From the NCBI GenBank assembly GCA_014379075.1, contig JACMMN010000163.1:1-12613 (forward strand): 12,613 nt of DNA, read 5' to 3'. Numbering within the stretch: position 1 is the stretch's first letter; each line of letters starts with the position of its first letter. Source of the DNA: Pyrinomonadaceae bacterium. GTDB lineage: Bacteria > Acidobacteriota > Blastocatellia > Pyrinomonadales > Pyrinomonadaceae. This document shows, one piece after another, positions 5,995-12,468 of the stretch. The position numbers were made by a program, and so were the translations under genes. Under the pieces are notes generated by a model, which worked only from the letters and a program-made list of their open reading frames with translations, searched no databases and was not told the DNA's origin.

Positions 5995-6085
5995 AGTGAT
6001 CGGTGGGCAGTGGACAGTAGTCAGAAGAGCGTCAAGTTTTGCACTCCTCAAACTAACCAAACTGTCCAACTACTCACCGGCCACT
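5995..6085 (+). other. Imperfect long hairpin between acpP and fabF
   Basis: TGGACAGT (6011-6018) pairs perfectly with ACTGTCCA (6061-6068). Outward, GGTGGG (6002-6007) pairs with 6073-6078 using one G-U, and GTGA-side bases at 5995-5998 pair with 6082-6085, with a few mismatches and a bulge: about 22 pairs around a 42-nt loop. The left arm has a rough 7-nt period (GTGGGCA, GTGGACA, GTAGTCA). There is no T tract, so processing or mRNA protection is more likely than termination. Confidence 0.65.
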
Positions 6086-6100
6086 CACCACTGAACAAAT

Positions 6101-7342
6101 ATGAAACGTCGAGTAGTAGTAACAGGCCTCGGGTTGGTAACGGCGTGCGGAAACGACGTGCCGACGACTTGGGCCGCCATGATGAACGGTGCTAACGGCG
6201 CCGATTACATCAAAAAGTTCGATCCGGAAAAGTTTTCGGTCCAATTTGCATGCGAAGTAAAGGATTTCGATCCGCTTAGCTTTCTCGATAAAAAAGAAGC
6301 GAGGCGGATGGGCGCTTTTACGCATTTCGCGCTCGCGGCGGCTGATGAAGCTGTTAAGGACAGCGGCTTGGTCATCGATTCTTCGAATGACGAAATGGTC
6401 GGGACTTACATAAGTTCGGGCATCGGCGACTTCTGGGCGATCGAAAGAGAGCATGAAAAATTGCTGAATTCCGGGCCGGACCGCGTTTCGCCGTTCTTTA
6501 TCGTTTCGGCGATCGTTAATTTGGCTTCCGGAAATGTCTCCATCCGTCACGGTGCAAAAGGCCCGAATTCGGCGACGGCCACAGCGTGTTCTGCTGGTGC
6601 TCACGCTATCGGCGACAGTTTTCGTCTGATCGAACGCGGCGATGCCGATGCGATGATCTGCGGCGGCGCGGAGAGTGCGATCACGCCGATGTCGGTTGCC
6701 GGATTTGCTTCGATGCGCGCGCTCTCGACTCGTAACGACGATCCGAAACGTGCTTCGAGGCCGTTCGATCTGGAACGCGATGGTTTTGTCATCGGCGAAG
6801 GTTCCGGCATTTTGATCCTCGAGGAGCTCGAATTTGCAAAGGCCCGCGGCGCACGAATTTACGCCGAGATCGCCGGTTACGGCATGAGCGGGGACGCCTT
6901 TCACGTTACGATGCCCGACGAAACCGGTTCCGGCGCGATCCGCGTAATGCAGCGGGCGATCAAGGATGCGGGAATCACGCCCGAACAGATCGGCTATATC
7001 AACGCTCACGGAACCTCGACGCCTTATAACGATAAATTCGAGACCCTCGCGATCAAGAAGGTTTTTGGCGATCACTCGAAAAACCTGCCGGTTAGCTCGA
7101 CTAAATCGATGACGGGCCACGCCCTCGGAGCCGCCGGCGGTATTGAGGCAGTTTTCTCGGTACTCGCGATGCATGAAAATAAACTGCCGCCAACGATCAA
7201 TTACGAATTTCCCGATCCGGACTGTGATCTCGACTACATCCCGAATGTCGCCCGCGAAGCAAAGGTCGATTGTGTATTGTCGAATAGTTTCGGCTTTGGC
7301 GGGACGAATGCTTGTTTAATTTTTAAGCGTTACGAAGAATAA
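6101..7342 (+). CDS. fabF: Beta-ketoacyl-ACP synthase II
   Basis: 413 residues. FabF elongates acyl-ACP by decarboxylative condensation with malonyl-ACP. The Cys-His-His triad falls at E. coli numbering: Cys163 in TATACSAGAHAIGD, His303 in NAHGTSTPYND and His340 in STKSMTGHALGAAGG; SFGFGGTNA is at the C-terminus. ATG 6101 gives the standard MKRRVVVTGLGLVTACG start. No Shine-Dalgarno is evident; the start lies 15 nt beyond the acpP-fabF stem. It is the last gene of the operon, with a terminator three bases after its stop. Confidence 0.98.
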   Translation: MKRRVVVTGLGLVTACGNDVPTTWAAMMNGANGADYIKKFDPEKFSVQFACEVKDFDPLSFLDKKEARRMGAFTHFALAAADEAVKDSGLVIDSSNDEMVGTYISSGIGDFWAIEREHEKLLNSGPDRVSPFFIVSAIVNLASGNVSIRHGAKGPNSATATACSAGAHAIGDSFRLIERGDADAMICGGAESAITPMSVAGFASMRALSTRNDDPKRASRPFDLERDGFVIGEGSGILILEELEFAKARGARIYAEIAGYGMSGDAFHVTMPDETGSGAIRVMQRAIKDAGITPEQIGYINAHGTSTPYNDKFETLAIKKVFGDHSKNLPVSSTKSMTGHALGAAGGIEAVFSVLAMHENKLPPTINYEFPDPDCDLDYIPNVAREAKVDCVLSNSFGFGGTNACLIFKRYEE

Positions 7343-7344
7343 AT

Positions 7345-7379
7345 AAAAGCGTTTTAGGTATTGAGCCTGAAACGCTTTT
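7345..7379 (+). terminator. Intrinsic terminator after fabF
   Basis: The 14-bp stem AAAAGCGTTTTAGG (7345-7358) with CCTGAAACGCTTTT (7366-7379) has one G-U pair and a 7-nt loop. The A and T ends make it potentially bidirectional. It ends the yceD-fabF operon. Confidence 0.85.
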
Positions 7380-7386
7380 GTCGTAA

Positions 7387-7412
7387 TGTTAAAATGAATG
7401 GCTATTCATTTT
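7387..7412 (+). promoter_or_regulatory. Possible etfBA promoter with palindrome
   Basis: TG-T-TAAAAT (7387-7395) reads as an extended -10 box with a poor -35. AAAATGAAT (7391-7399) and ATTCATTTT (7404-7412) form a perfect 9-bp inverted repeat with loop GGCT that overlaps it. It may be an operator, or a second weak terminator hairpin. Confidence 0.4.
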
Positions 7413-7426
7413 TAATATTTATCGAT

Positions 7427-8203
7427 ATGAAAATCATTGTTTTAATGAAGCAGGTTGCCAATAAGGATGCGGTTTTGCGCATCGGCGCCGACGAAAAATG
7501 GATCAACGAAAACGACATTGCCCACCAGACGAATGAATCCGACGGTTATGCTTTAGAGGAAGCTCTTCGGATGAAAGAAGCGAAAGGCGAAGGCGAGGTC
7601 GTCGTTTGTTCGCTAGGGCCACAGAGTGCGAAAACTGTTATCAAAGACGCTCTGGCACGCGGTGCCGACCGGGCGATCCATGTGGTCGCCGAAGATTCAA
7701 AGACGCTTTCGCCTTATCAAATTGCAAACGCTATCGCCGACGCCATTCGCGAAGAAAACGCGGATATGGTTTTCAGCGGATTGCAGTCGGACGACGCGAG
7801 CTACGGGCAAACAGGTGTGATTCTTGCTGAACTTCTGGGAATTCCGCATGCGACGCTGGTGATCGAGGTCGACCGTTCGAAGCTCGAAGGCAGTGTCAGG
7901 ATAAAACGCGAACTCGAAAGCGGCTGGTATCAATGGTTTAATTACAAGCTCCCGGCACTTCTGACGATACAATCCGGCATTTCGCAGATCCGCTACGCTT
8001 CGCTGAAAGGTATTATGGCGGCAAAGAAAAAAGAAATTAGAGACGTAACGCTTCCGCTCGAAAATTTTGCCTCGGCGCAAAAGATCGAAAAAGTTTATAT
8101 GCCGCTCAAAACGAAGCAAACGCAAATGCTCGGAAACGGAGATGCTAAGGCCGGTGCGGTCGAATTGGTTGAGAAATTGAAGACGGAAATACGCGTTCTC
8201 TAG
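7427..8203 (+). CDS. etfB: Electron transfer flavoprotein, beta subunit
   Basis: 258 residues from ATG 7427 (MKIIVLMKQV, the classic family start); the frame runs upstream to a TTG at 7361 inside the terminator and that extension is rejected. ETF beta pairs with EtfA, encoded next, to carry electrons from acyl-CoA and other flavin dehydrogenases to ETF-quinone oxidoreductase. VFSGLQSDDASYGQTG (115-130) is the nucleotide-binding segment, and KRELESGWYQW...LPALLTIQSGISQIRYASLKGIM (160-197) is the family signature. No clear Shine-Dalgarno. I cannot decide from sequence whether this is an ordinary or an electron-bifurcating ETF, though no bifurcation partner is nearby. Confidence 0.95.
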   Translation: MKIIVLMKQVANKDAVLRIGADEKWINENDIAHQTNESDGYALEEALRMKEAKGEGEVVVCSLGPQSAKTVIKDALARGADRAIHVVAEDSKTLSPYQIANAIADAIREENADMVFSGLQSDDASYGQTGVILAELLGIPHATLVIEVDRSKLEGSVRIKRELESGWYQWFNYKLPALLTIQSGISQIRYASLKGIMAAKKKEIRDVTLPLENFASAQKIEKVYMPLKTKQTQMLGNGDAKAGAVELVEKLKTEIRVL

Positions 8204-8223
8204 TAAATCTCAAAAGCAACGCT

Positions 8224-8251
8224 CGATTACCCGTTTACGATTTACAAATTT
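8224..8251. repeat. Degenerate heptamer tract directly before etfA
   Basis: Four consecutive 7-mers, CGATTAC, CCGTTTA, CGATTTA and CAAATTT, run right up to the etfA ATG and take the place of a Shine-Dalgarno. Similar in style to the tracts at 482-514 and 1504-1525. Confidence 0.5.
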
Positions 8252-9220
8252 ATGATCTTAGTTTTCATCGAACACAAGAATTGCGTCTTAAATAAAACCT
8301 CGCTCGAAGCGATCGCGGCGGCGCAGAGCATCGGCAAAGATCTGGGCCTGAAGGTTTCGGCCGTTATCCCGTGCGATAAGGATTGCGCTCTTGCACAGGA
8401 AATAGCTCAATACGATATCGAAAAAGTCATCGTTGCGAAGAACGAAAAGCTCGGCACCTACACGCCCGATGCTTACGCCGACGCCTGGGAACAGGTCATC
8501 AAGGCGACGGAACCGCAGTATATCGTGATGTCGCACACCTATCAGGTACGCGATTTTGCGCCCAAGGTAGCCGCACGTTTGGGACGGGAAGTGGTCGGAG
8601 ATGTTATCCGTTACAGCGCGGACGGCGGCAGACTTGAGCTGACACGCCGGATATTCCTCGGGAAATTGGATGCGGACGTAACGATCGGCGGCGATGCTCC
8701 ATATTTCATTACATTTCAATCAGGAGCGTTTCGCGGCGACAGTGCGGCAGAGGGAAGCGCGGCAGTCGAGACTATGGATGTGCAGGTCGGCGATATCCGC
8801 ATGACGGCGGAGGATCCTTTTCAGGAAGCAAAAGCGACAGTCGATCTTTCCAAATCGCAGATCATCGTCGCGGTCGGCCGGGGTATCAAATCACAGGAAA
8901 ACATTGCACTCGCCCAGCAGCTTGCGGATGCTCTCGGTGCCGACCTGGCGGCTTCGCGTCCGATCTGCGACGCCGAATGGCTGCCTATTGATCGTCAGAT
9001 AGGCTCCAGCGGCCAGACCGTCGCCCCGAAGGTCTATATCGCGCTTGGCATCTCCGGCGCGATCCAGCACATCGTCGGTATGAAAAATGCCAACACGATC
9101 ATCGCCATCAACAAAGACGCCGAGGCCCCGATCTTCGACATTGCTGATTATGGGATCGTCGGAGACCTGTTCGATGCCGTTCCGGTGATGATCGAGGAAA
9201 TTAAAAAGGCCAAAGGGTGA
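8252..9220 (+). CDS. etfA: Electron transfer flavoprotein, alpha subunit (FAD-binding)
   Basis: 322 residues. The N-terminal half is the alpha/beta domain that meets EtfB; the C-terminal half binds FAD: VAVGRGI (206-212), ASRPICDAEWLPIDRQIGSS (234-253), GQTVAPKVYIALGISGAIQH (254-273) and the signature end MKNANTIIAINKD (277-289), then DYGIVGD (299-305). Length is normal. Start MILVFIEHKN matches the family. It is 48 nt behind etfB and followed by a strong terminator, so etfB-etfA is a two-gene unit downstream of the fatty-acid genes. Confidence 0.96.
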   Translation: MILVFIEHKNCVLNKTSLEAIAAAQSIGKDLGLKVSAVIPCDKDCALAQEIAQYDIEKVIVAKNEKLGTYTPDAYADAWEQVIKATEPQYIVMSHTYQVRDFAPKVAARLGREVVGDVIRYSADGGRLELTRRIFLGKLDADVTIGGDAPYFITFQSGAFRGDSAAEGSAAVETMDVQVGDIRMTAEDPFQEAKATVDLSKSQIIVAVGRGIKSQENIALAQQLADALGADLAASRPICDAEWLPIDRQIGSSGQTVAPKVYIALGISGAIQHIVGMKNANTIIAINKDAEAPIFDIADYGIVGDLFDAVPVMIEEIKKAKG

Positions 9221-9243
9221 TGGCGGCGGACAATTTGATACAG

Positions 9244-9276
9244 AAAAATGCGAGGATGTTCGTCCCCGCATTTTTT
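9244..9276. terminator. Bidirectional terminator between etfA and the convergent regulator
   Basis: AAAAATGCG (9244-9252) pairs with CGCATTTTT (9267-9275), and GGA/TCC extend the stem past one A-C mismatch to a loop TGTTCG. Six T follow on the plus strand and the A run serves the minus strand. It separates etfA from the gene ending at 9293. Confidence 0.9.
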
Positions 9277-9292
9277 CTTTCGAAGTACTCGG

Positions 9293-9994
9293 TTAAACCG
9301 ATAGACTATCGTATTCCTTTTTGATCACGCCGTAACATCTGCATGCAGCTTTTTCCAGTCCGGGTCCGTCGATCACGGTGACGTGGCCACGACTATACTT
9401 TATCAATCCCCGTTCCTGCAGAATTTTGGCGGCTTTGTTCACTGCTTCGCGCCGCACGCCGAGCATATTCGACAAAAATTCCTGGGTGATCGCAAAATCT
9501 TCCGCGTGCATCCGGTCATGCGTCATCATCAGCCAGCGGGCGAGCCTCTCGTCGATCGGATGATACCGGTTGCAGGCCGCAGATTGCGCGACCTGCGTGA
9601 AAAGGGAATGCATATAACGGAGAATCAGGCGCGGCAGTTCGCTGCCGTTGCTGCTCACTTCAAGAAAATCCTCGGTCGCCATTCTATAGGCAAATCCGGA
9701 ACCCTGCACGACGGCGCAATTGCTCGAGATCTGAACTCCCATAAAGACCGGAAGTCCGGCCATTCCTTCGTTTCCGACTATGCCCACTTCTAAATTGTAG
9801 TCGTCGCCAACCGTCGCGAGAAGCGAAATGATGCCTTTTTCGGGGAAATAGACGTGGCGGATAGGTTCACCCGGCTGATAAATGTTCTTATCATAAACGA
9901 GATCTACCCGTTCCATTCTCGGAAAAAGTTTTTGAAATTGATTTTTGGGTAACGCGGCAAGCAGCCGGTTGTTCGGTATTGGCGTTTCGGCCAT
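9293..9994 (-). CDS. Crp/Fnr-type transcriptional regulator 1
   Basis: 233 residues. An N-terminal cyclic-nucleotide-binding-like beta-barrel spans about 10-115, a long dimer helix about 118-142, and a winged helix-turn-helix about 145-215 with recognition segment SNMLGVRREAVNKAAKIL (175-192). In the phosphate-binding cassette, the Glu of the CAP family and the usual Arg are missing (GLPVFMGVQISSNCAVV, 80-96), so cAMP is probably not the ligand. There is no Fnr-like N-terminal cysteine cluster. Start ATG 9994 follows GAGGAGG at 10007-10001, a strong Shine-Dalgarno. It is a paralogue of the next gene, roughly half identical over the C-terminal domain. Target genes unknown. Confidence 0.88.
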   Translation of the reverse strand: MAETPIPNNRLLAALPKNQFQKLFPRMERVDLVYDKNIYQPGEPIRHVYFPEKGIISLLATVGDDYNLEVGIVGNEGMAGLPVFMGVQISSNCAVVQGSGFAYRMATEDFLEVSSNGSELPRLILRYMHSLFTQVAQSAACNRYHPIDERLARWLMMTHDRMHAEDFAITQEFLSNMLGVRREAVNKAAKILQERGLIKYSRGHVTVIDGPGLEKAACRCYGVIKKEYDSLSV

Positions 9995-10000
9995 TGGAAG

Positions 10001-10007
10001 CCTCCTC
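10001..10007 (-). promoter_or_regulatory. Strong ribosome-binding site of regulator 1
   Basis: GAGGAGG on the minus strand, six bases before ATG 9994; it fixes the start. Confidence 0.8.
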
Positions 10008-10108
10008 TATTGTGTCCGGTTGTAAAAACAACAGACGGCATAAGAAGAGGTTGATTAGACCGGTCCCGGTGTCGAATGGTGAATTAATAAAGATCAGGTA
10101 CGGCTAAA

Positions 10109-10144
10109 TTGCCGCTAAGATAGGATTATAACACATTGCGGCAA
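10109..10144 (-). promoter_or_regulatory. Extended -10 promoter of regulator 1 inside an inverted repeat
   Basis: On the minus strand TG-T-TATAAT (10133-10125) is a perfect extended -10 with no good -35. TTGCCGC (10109-10115) and GCGGCAA (10138-10144) form a 7-bp inverted repeat that brackets it. The predicted start is near 10118, giving a leader of about 124 nt. The sequence CCGCAATGTGTTAT here resembles CCGTAATGTGTGTTAT before regulator 2. Confidence 0.55.
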
Positions 10145-10155
10145 GTTTCGCAGGA

Positions 10156-10893
10156 TCAGCCAAACGTCCGCGACATACCGCGCCCGAGAAGACGATTATA
10201 TTCATTGTTAACGATCTCGTAACATTCGCAGGCGGCGGCCTCGAGCCCCTGCCGGTCAACTATCGTGATCGTTCCCCGAGTATTCTTAATCAGCCCTTTT
10301 TCGGCAAGTTTTTTTGCGGCGAGGGTAACGCCTTCGCGGCGCACTCCGAGCATGTTTGAGATGAGGTCGTGGGTCATCACCAAAGTGTTCGAATTCAAAC
10401 GGTCGTGACTCAAAAGCAGCCATCGGCAAAGCTGCTCTTCGACCTCGTGCAGGCGGTTGCACACAGCCGTTTGAGAGATCTGCGTCATCAAAGCCTGGGT
10501 GTAGCGAAGGAGAAGTTCCTGAAAGCGGCCGCCGTGGGCAAATTCTTCTTTCATATCCGCTGCCTTCATTCTGACCGCGTCGCCCGCGCTCTGTATTACC
10601 GCCCTGCTCGTCGTCGTTTCGCCGCCCAAAAAAAGCGAAACACCGAGAATTCCGTCATTACCGATAATGCCTATCTCCGCAGTTCCGCCGTTTTCCATTA
10701 AATAAAGCATCGAAACGACTGCGGTGGTAGGAAAATAGGCATAATTGAACTTATCGCCCGATTCATATAGGACTTCACCCAGCGGAAACGAAACAGGCTC
10801 TAATTTGGATGCGACGCGCTTCAAATCCGCTTGGTCGAGCGAGCCAAGCAGGTGATTTTGATCCGCATTATTTACACCGGACGACGTGGGCAT
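10156..10893 (-). CDS. Crp/Fnr-type transcriptional regulator 2
   Basis: 245 residues with the same layout as regulator 1: sensory barrel about 15-120, dimer helix about 124-146, helix-turn-helix about 150-220 with SNMLGVRREGVTLAAKKL (179-196). SNMLGVRRE is shared exactly, so the two may read related DNA sites. SRAVI (96-100) keeps the Arg position of the binding cassette, but the FGE-type Glu is lacking, so the ligand is unknown. There is no Fe-S cysteine cluster. ATG 10893 is preceded by AGG about nine bases upstream. A CRP-site-like palindrome lies about 100 bp upstream, beside its predicted -35, suggesting autoregulation (inference). Confidence 0.88.
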   Translation of the reverse strand: MPTSSGVNNADQNHLLGSLDQADLKRVASKLEPVSFPLGEVLYESGDKFNYAYFPTTAVVSMLYLMENGGTAEIGIIGNDGILGVSLFLGGETTTSRAVIQSAGDAVRMKAADMKEEFAHGGRFQELLLRYTQALMTQISQTAVCNRLHEVEEQLCRWLLLSHDRLNSNTLVMTHDLISNMLGVRREGVTLAAKKLAEKGLIKNTRGTITIVDRQGLEAAACECYEIVNNEYNRLLGRGMSRTFG

Positions 10894-10967
10894 AATTTAA
10901 CCTGTCGGAATGGAAAGTTTAGCTCCGAAAAAAAAATGCGATCTCGGTTAAAAATTCGTCGACACTT

Positions 10968-11014
10968 ATTATGATAACATAAAATAAATTTTTGAATGTG
11001 CGATAACACACATT
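10968..11014 (-). promoter_or_regulatory. Predicted promoter of regulator 2 with CRP-like operator
   Basis: On the minus strand TTCAAA (10996-10991), 17 bp, then CATAAT (10973-10968); an overlapping TG-T-TATCAT extended -10 lies at 10979-10971. AATGTG-N8-CACATT (10995-11014) has the half-sites and the spacing of the E. coli CRP consensus and overlaps the -35 by two bases. Confidence 0.5.
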
Positions 11015-11256
11015 ACGGAAAATTATTTGCCGGCGGATGCAATAAGCGATTTTGTGTACAACCGTACTACTTCCGCCTATCATAGTCAACAATAAAAACA
11101 GGCGCTTTAGAGAATTTGCCGCGAGACTTGCAATACGCCCCGAAATGATTTGTTGCGCTGATCTCCGCAATAAGCGGCCGCATCGAATGTGCGGTAACAG
11201 ACTGACGCGGCGATCTTTACGTCGTAACATCAACACTATTGAATTGCTAAATAATT
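11015..11256. other. Gene-free stretch with direct repeats
   Basis: No credible gene is seen; the open frame spanning 10919-11263 on the minus strand has an implausible composition. GAATGTGCGGTAACAGAC at 11185-11202 repeats 16 of 18 bases of the regulator-2 operator region (10994-11011). GCAATAAGCG occurs at 11039-11048 and again at 11167-11176. Confidence 0.5.
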
Positions 11257-11372
11257 GATTCACCTGAAGACGATACTGAGTTGGTTGAACTCCGGCTCGG
11301 ACAAGCCGGGTGAATCCTGACGATAGCGGGGAACTTGAAGGGCGGTAACTCTAGACTGCCCTTCCTTTTTTT
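11257..11372 (+). ncRNA. Candidate structured small RNA, unassigned
   Basis: GATTCACC (11257-11264) pairs perfectly with GGTGAATC (11309-11316). Inside, GAGTT/AACTC (11278-11282/11288-11292) and CGGCT/AGCCG (11293-11297/11304-11308) form two hairpins with no bases between them or before the closing strand, a tightly packed three-way junction. GACGATA occurs twice in the unpaired parts (11269-11275, 11319-11325). An intrinsic terminator with seven T ends the unit. No coding gene follows on this strand in the window, so a stand-alone RNA is more likely than a riboswitch. No promoter could be assigned with confidence. I do not recognise a known RNA family. Confidence 0.5.
11337..11372 (+). terminator. 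Intrinsic terminator of the candidate RNA
   Basis: GAAGGGCGGT (11337-11346) pairs with ACTGCCCTTC (11355-11364) with one G-U pair and an 8-nt loop, then C and seven T (11366-11372). The T run sets the direction as plus. Confidence 0.9.
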
Positions 11373-11459
11373 AACCGGGATTAATCACATCCTGATGATT
11401 CGATCTGTAGATTTATTTTTAAAACGGATCTGAAAAAAGAACGAGCAAGGGGAAGGTCT

Positions 11460-11497
11460 AAAAAGAGCCTGAAAAATCAAATTTTCAGGCTCTTTTT
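11460..11497. terminator. Perfect bidirectional terminator
   Basis: A 16-bp perfect stem (11460-11475 with 11482-11497) with loop ATCAAA, core GAGCCTG/CAGGCTC and five A and five T at its ends. It should end the SRPBCC operon arriving on the minus strand and also stop plus-strand read-through. Confidence 0.92.
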
Positions 11498-11512
11498 GGG
11501 AATGTCCGTTAG

Positions 11513-11538
11513 CCGCCGTCACAAATGCGGCGGGCTTC
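11513..11538. repeat. GC-rich hairpin starting at the SRPBCC stop
   Basis: CCGCCG (11513-11518) and CGGCGG (11528-11533) pair around a 9-nt loop. On the minus strand the sequence begins GAAGCCCGC at 11538, the same first nine bases as the fabH-fabD repeat element, so it may be a short relative of that family. Confidence 0.5.
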
Positions 11539-12046
11539 ATTGCATGCCGGCGGTTCTGTCCATGCTGTTCGTTTTGGCCAGAACCTCGTCGAGCTTCTCG
11601 TAGCCTTCGCTTACGCCGCGTTCCATGCCCGATTGGACCATGCCGTCCCGATCCTCCACCGAAAAGAAAACCGATTGGTGGACTAACCTCGAACGGCCGC
11701 CCGGAAGCTCCTCGAACATCGTTTTGCCCATAATGACGTGGCCGCGTTCCGGAAGCCCGTCAAATTCGAAAGTGCCGATGATACGCTCGGGTGCGAGCAC
11801 CTCGTGATAAACGCCAAAAAATCGATAGCTGTGCCCGCCGCGTTTATGCGTAAATTCGAACGAGCCTTCATCTCTCGCATCGAGCTTTTGTATCGACATT
11901 TCAAGGTCTTTCGGCCCCACCCATTGAATGTATTGGTCGGGATCGATGTGGGCCTTGAACACAAGCTCACGCGGAGCGTCGAATTCGCGGGTGATAGTTA
12001 GTTCCTGTTTGCCCGGTTCCGCAGTTACCGTAGTTTTATTTGCCAT
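11537..12046 (-). CDS. SRPBCC (AHSA1-type) domain protein
   Basis: 169 residues forming one START/Bet v1-like domain: ITREFDAPRELVFKAHIDPDQYIQW near the N-terminus (about 18-42), the mid strand RFFGVYHEVLAPERIIGTFEFDG (about 75-97) and the C-terminal helix RDGMVQSGMERGVSEGYEKLDEVLA (about 133-157) are typical. The hydrophobic pocket may bind a small lipophilic ligand; substrate unknown. AAGGAG lies seven bases before ATG 12046. Its start overlaps the end of the ArsR-type gene by 11 nt, a very common pair in which the repressor controls the SRPBCC gene. Ended by the terminator at 11460-11497. Confidence 0.9.
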   Translation of the reverse strand: MANKTTVTAEPGKQELTITREFDAPRELVFKAHIDPDQYIQWVGPKDLEMSIQKLDARDEGSFEFTHKRGGHSYRFFGVYHEVLAPERIIGTFEFDGLPERGHVIMGKTMFEELPGGRSRLVHQSVFFSVEDRDGMVQSGMERGVSEGYEKLDEVLAKTNSMDRTAGMQ

Positions 12047-12368
12047 TATTTTTCTCCTTTTTTTGTTTTTCTATTTCCAGCAGTCTATCGAGTGCTTGAT
12101 ATTGATAGTCCAAATTCAACGCGAATTGATGTACCCATTTTTCAAGCTCGCGCATCGGTTCGGGATTGATAAAATAGATCCGCTTCTGCGCCCGCTTTTC
12201 GACACGCACCAATTTCGCCTCTCTCAGCACCTTCAAATGCTGCGATATTGCTGGGGGGCTGGTCTTGAACCTGCCGTAAATTTCCGTGGCAGAGAGGTTT
12301 CCGCTCGCCGAAAGCATTTCAAGAATAGTGCGTCTGGTCGGTTCGGCAAGTGCGGTGAAGGTGTCCAT
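12036..12368 (-). CDS. ArsR-type winged-helix repressor without cysteines
   Basis: 110 residues. The opening FTALAEPTRRTILEML (4-19), helix-turn-helix ATEIYGRFKTSPPAISQHLKVLREA (27-51) and wing LVRVEKRAQKRIYFI (53-67) identify the ArsR fold. There is no cysteine, so it cannot use the usual thiol metal sites of ArsR/SmtB; it resembles the SdpR-like members paired with SRPBCC genes. ATG 12368 lies one or two bases from the predicted transcription start, so the message may be leaderless. The last codons overlap the SRPBCC start, pointing to coupled translation. Confidence 0.93.
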   Translation of the reverse strand: MDTFTALAEPTRRTILEMLSASGNLSATEIYGRFKTSPPAISQHLKVLREAKLVRVEKRAQKRIYFINPEPMRELEKWVHQFALNLDYQYQALDRLLEIEKQKKEKNNGK

Positions 12369-12375
12369 GCGATAT

Positions 12376-12404
12376 ATAATAAAGTAGTGGCTTAATTAAG
12401 TCAA
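12376..12404 (-). promoter_or_regulatory. Promoter of arsR-SRPBCC with palindromic operator
   Basis: TTGACT (12404-12399), 17 bp, TATTAT (12381-12376) on the minus strand. The predicted start is about 12369, next to ATG 12368. The perfect 10-bp palindrome CTTAATTAAG (12391-12400) sits in the spacer and overlaps the -35 by two bases, where a repressor would block the polymerase. Confidence 0.75.
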
Positions 12405-12468
12405 GACTAAAATACGCAGGCGAAGGTTTTCTTGCAAAATATAAACGATCGTCACATGCTGCGCAGAT

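Noticed and set aside
6074..7174. 366-codon open frame on the minus strand
   Set aside because: It lies entirely opposite fabF, whose full set of catalytic motifs is on the plus strand; the reverse frame shows no family features.
10919..11263. 114-codon open frame on the minus strand upstream of regulator 2
   Set aside because: Odd composition, no recognisable domain, no Shine-Dalgarno, and it runs through the predicted promoter and operator.
11257..11372. Cyclic-di-AMP (ydaO-type) riboswitch
   Set aside because: GGGTGAATCC and GGGGAAC occur, but in the wrong order, without the other conserved blocks, and with no gene downstream on that strand.
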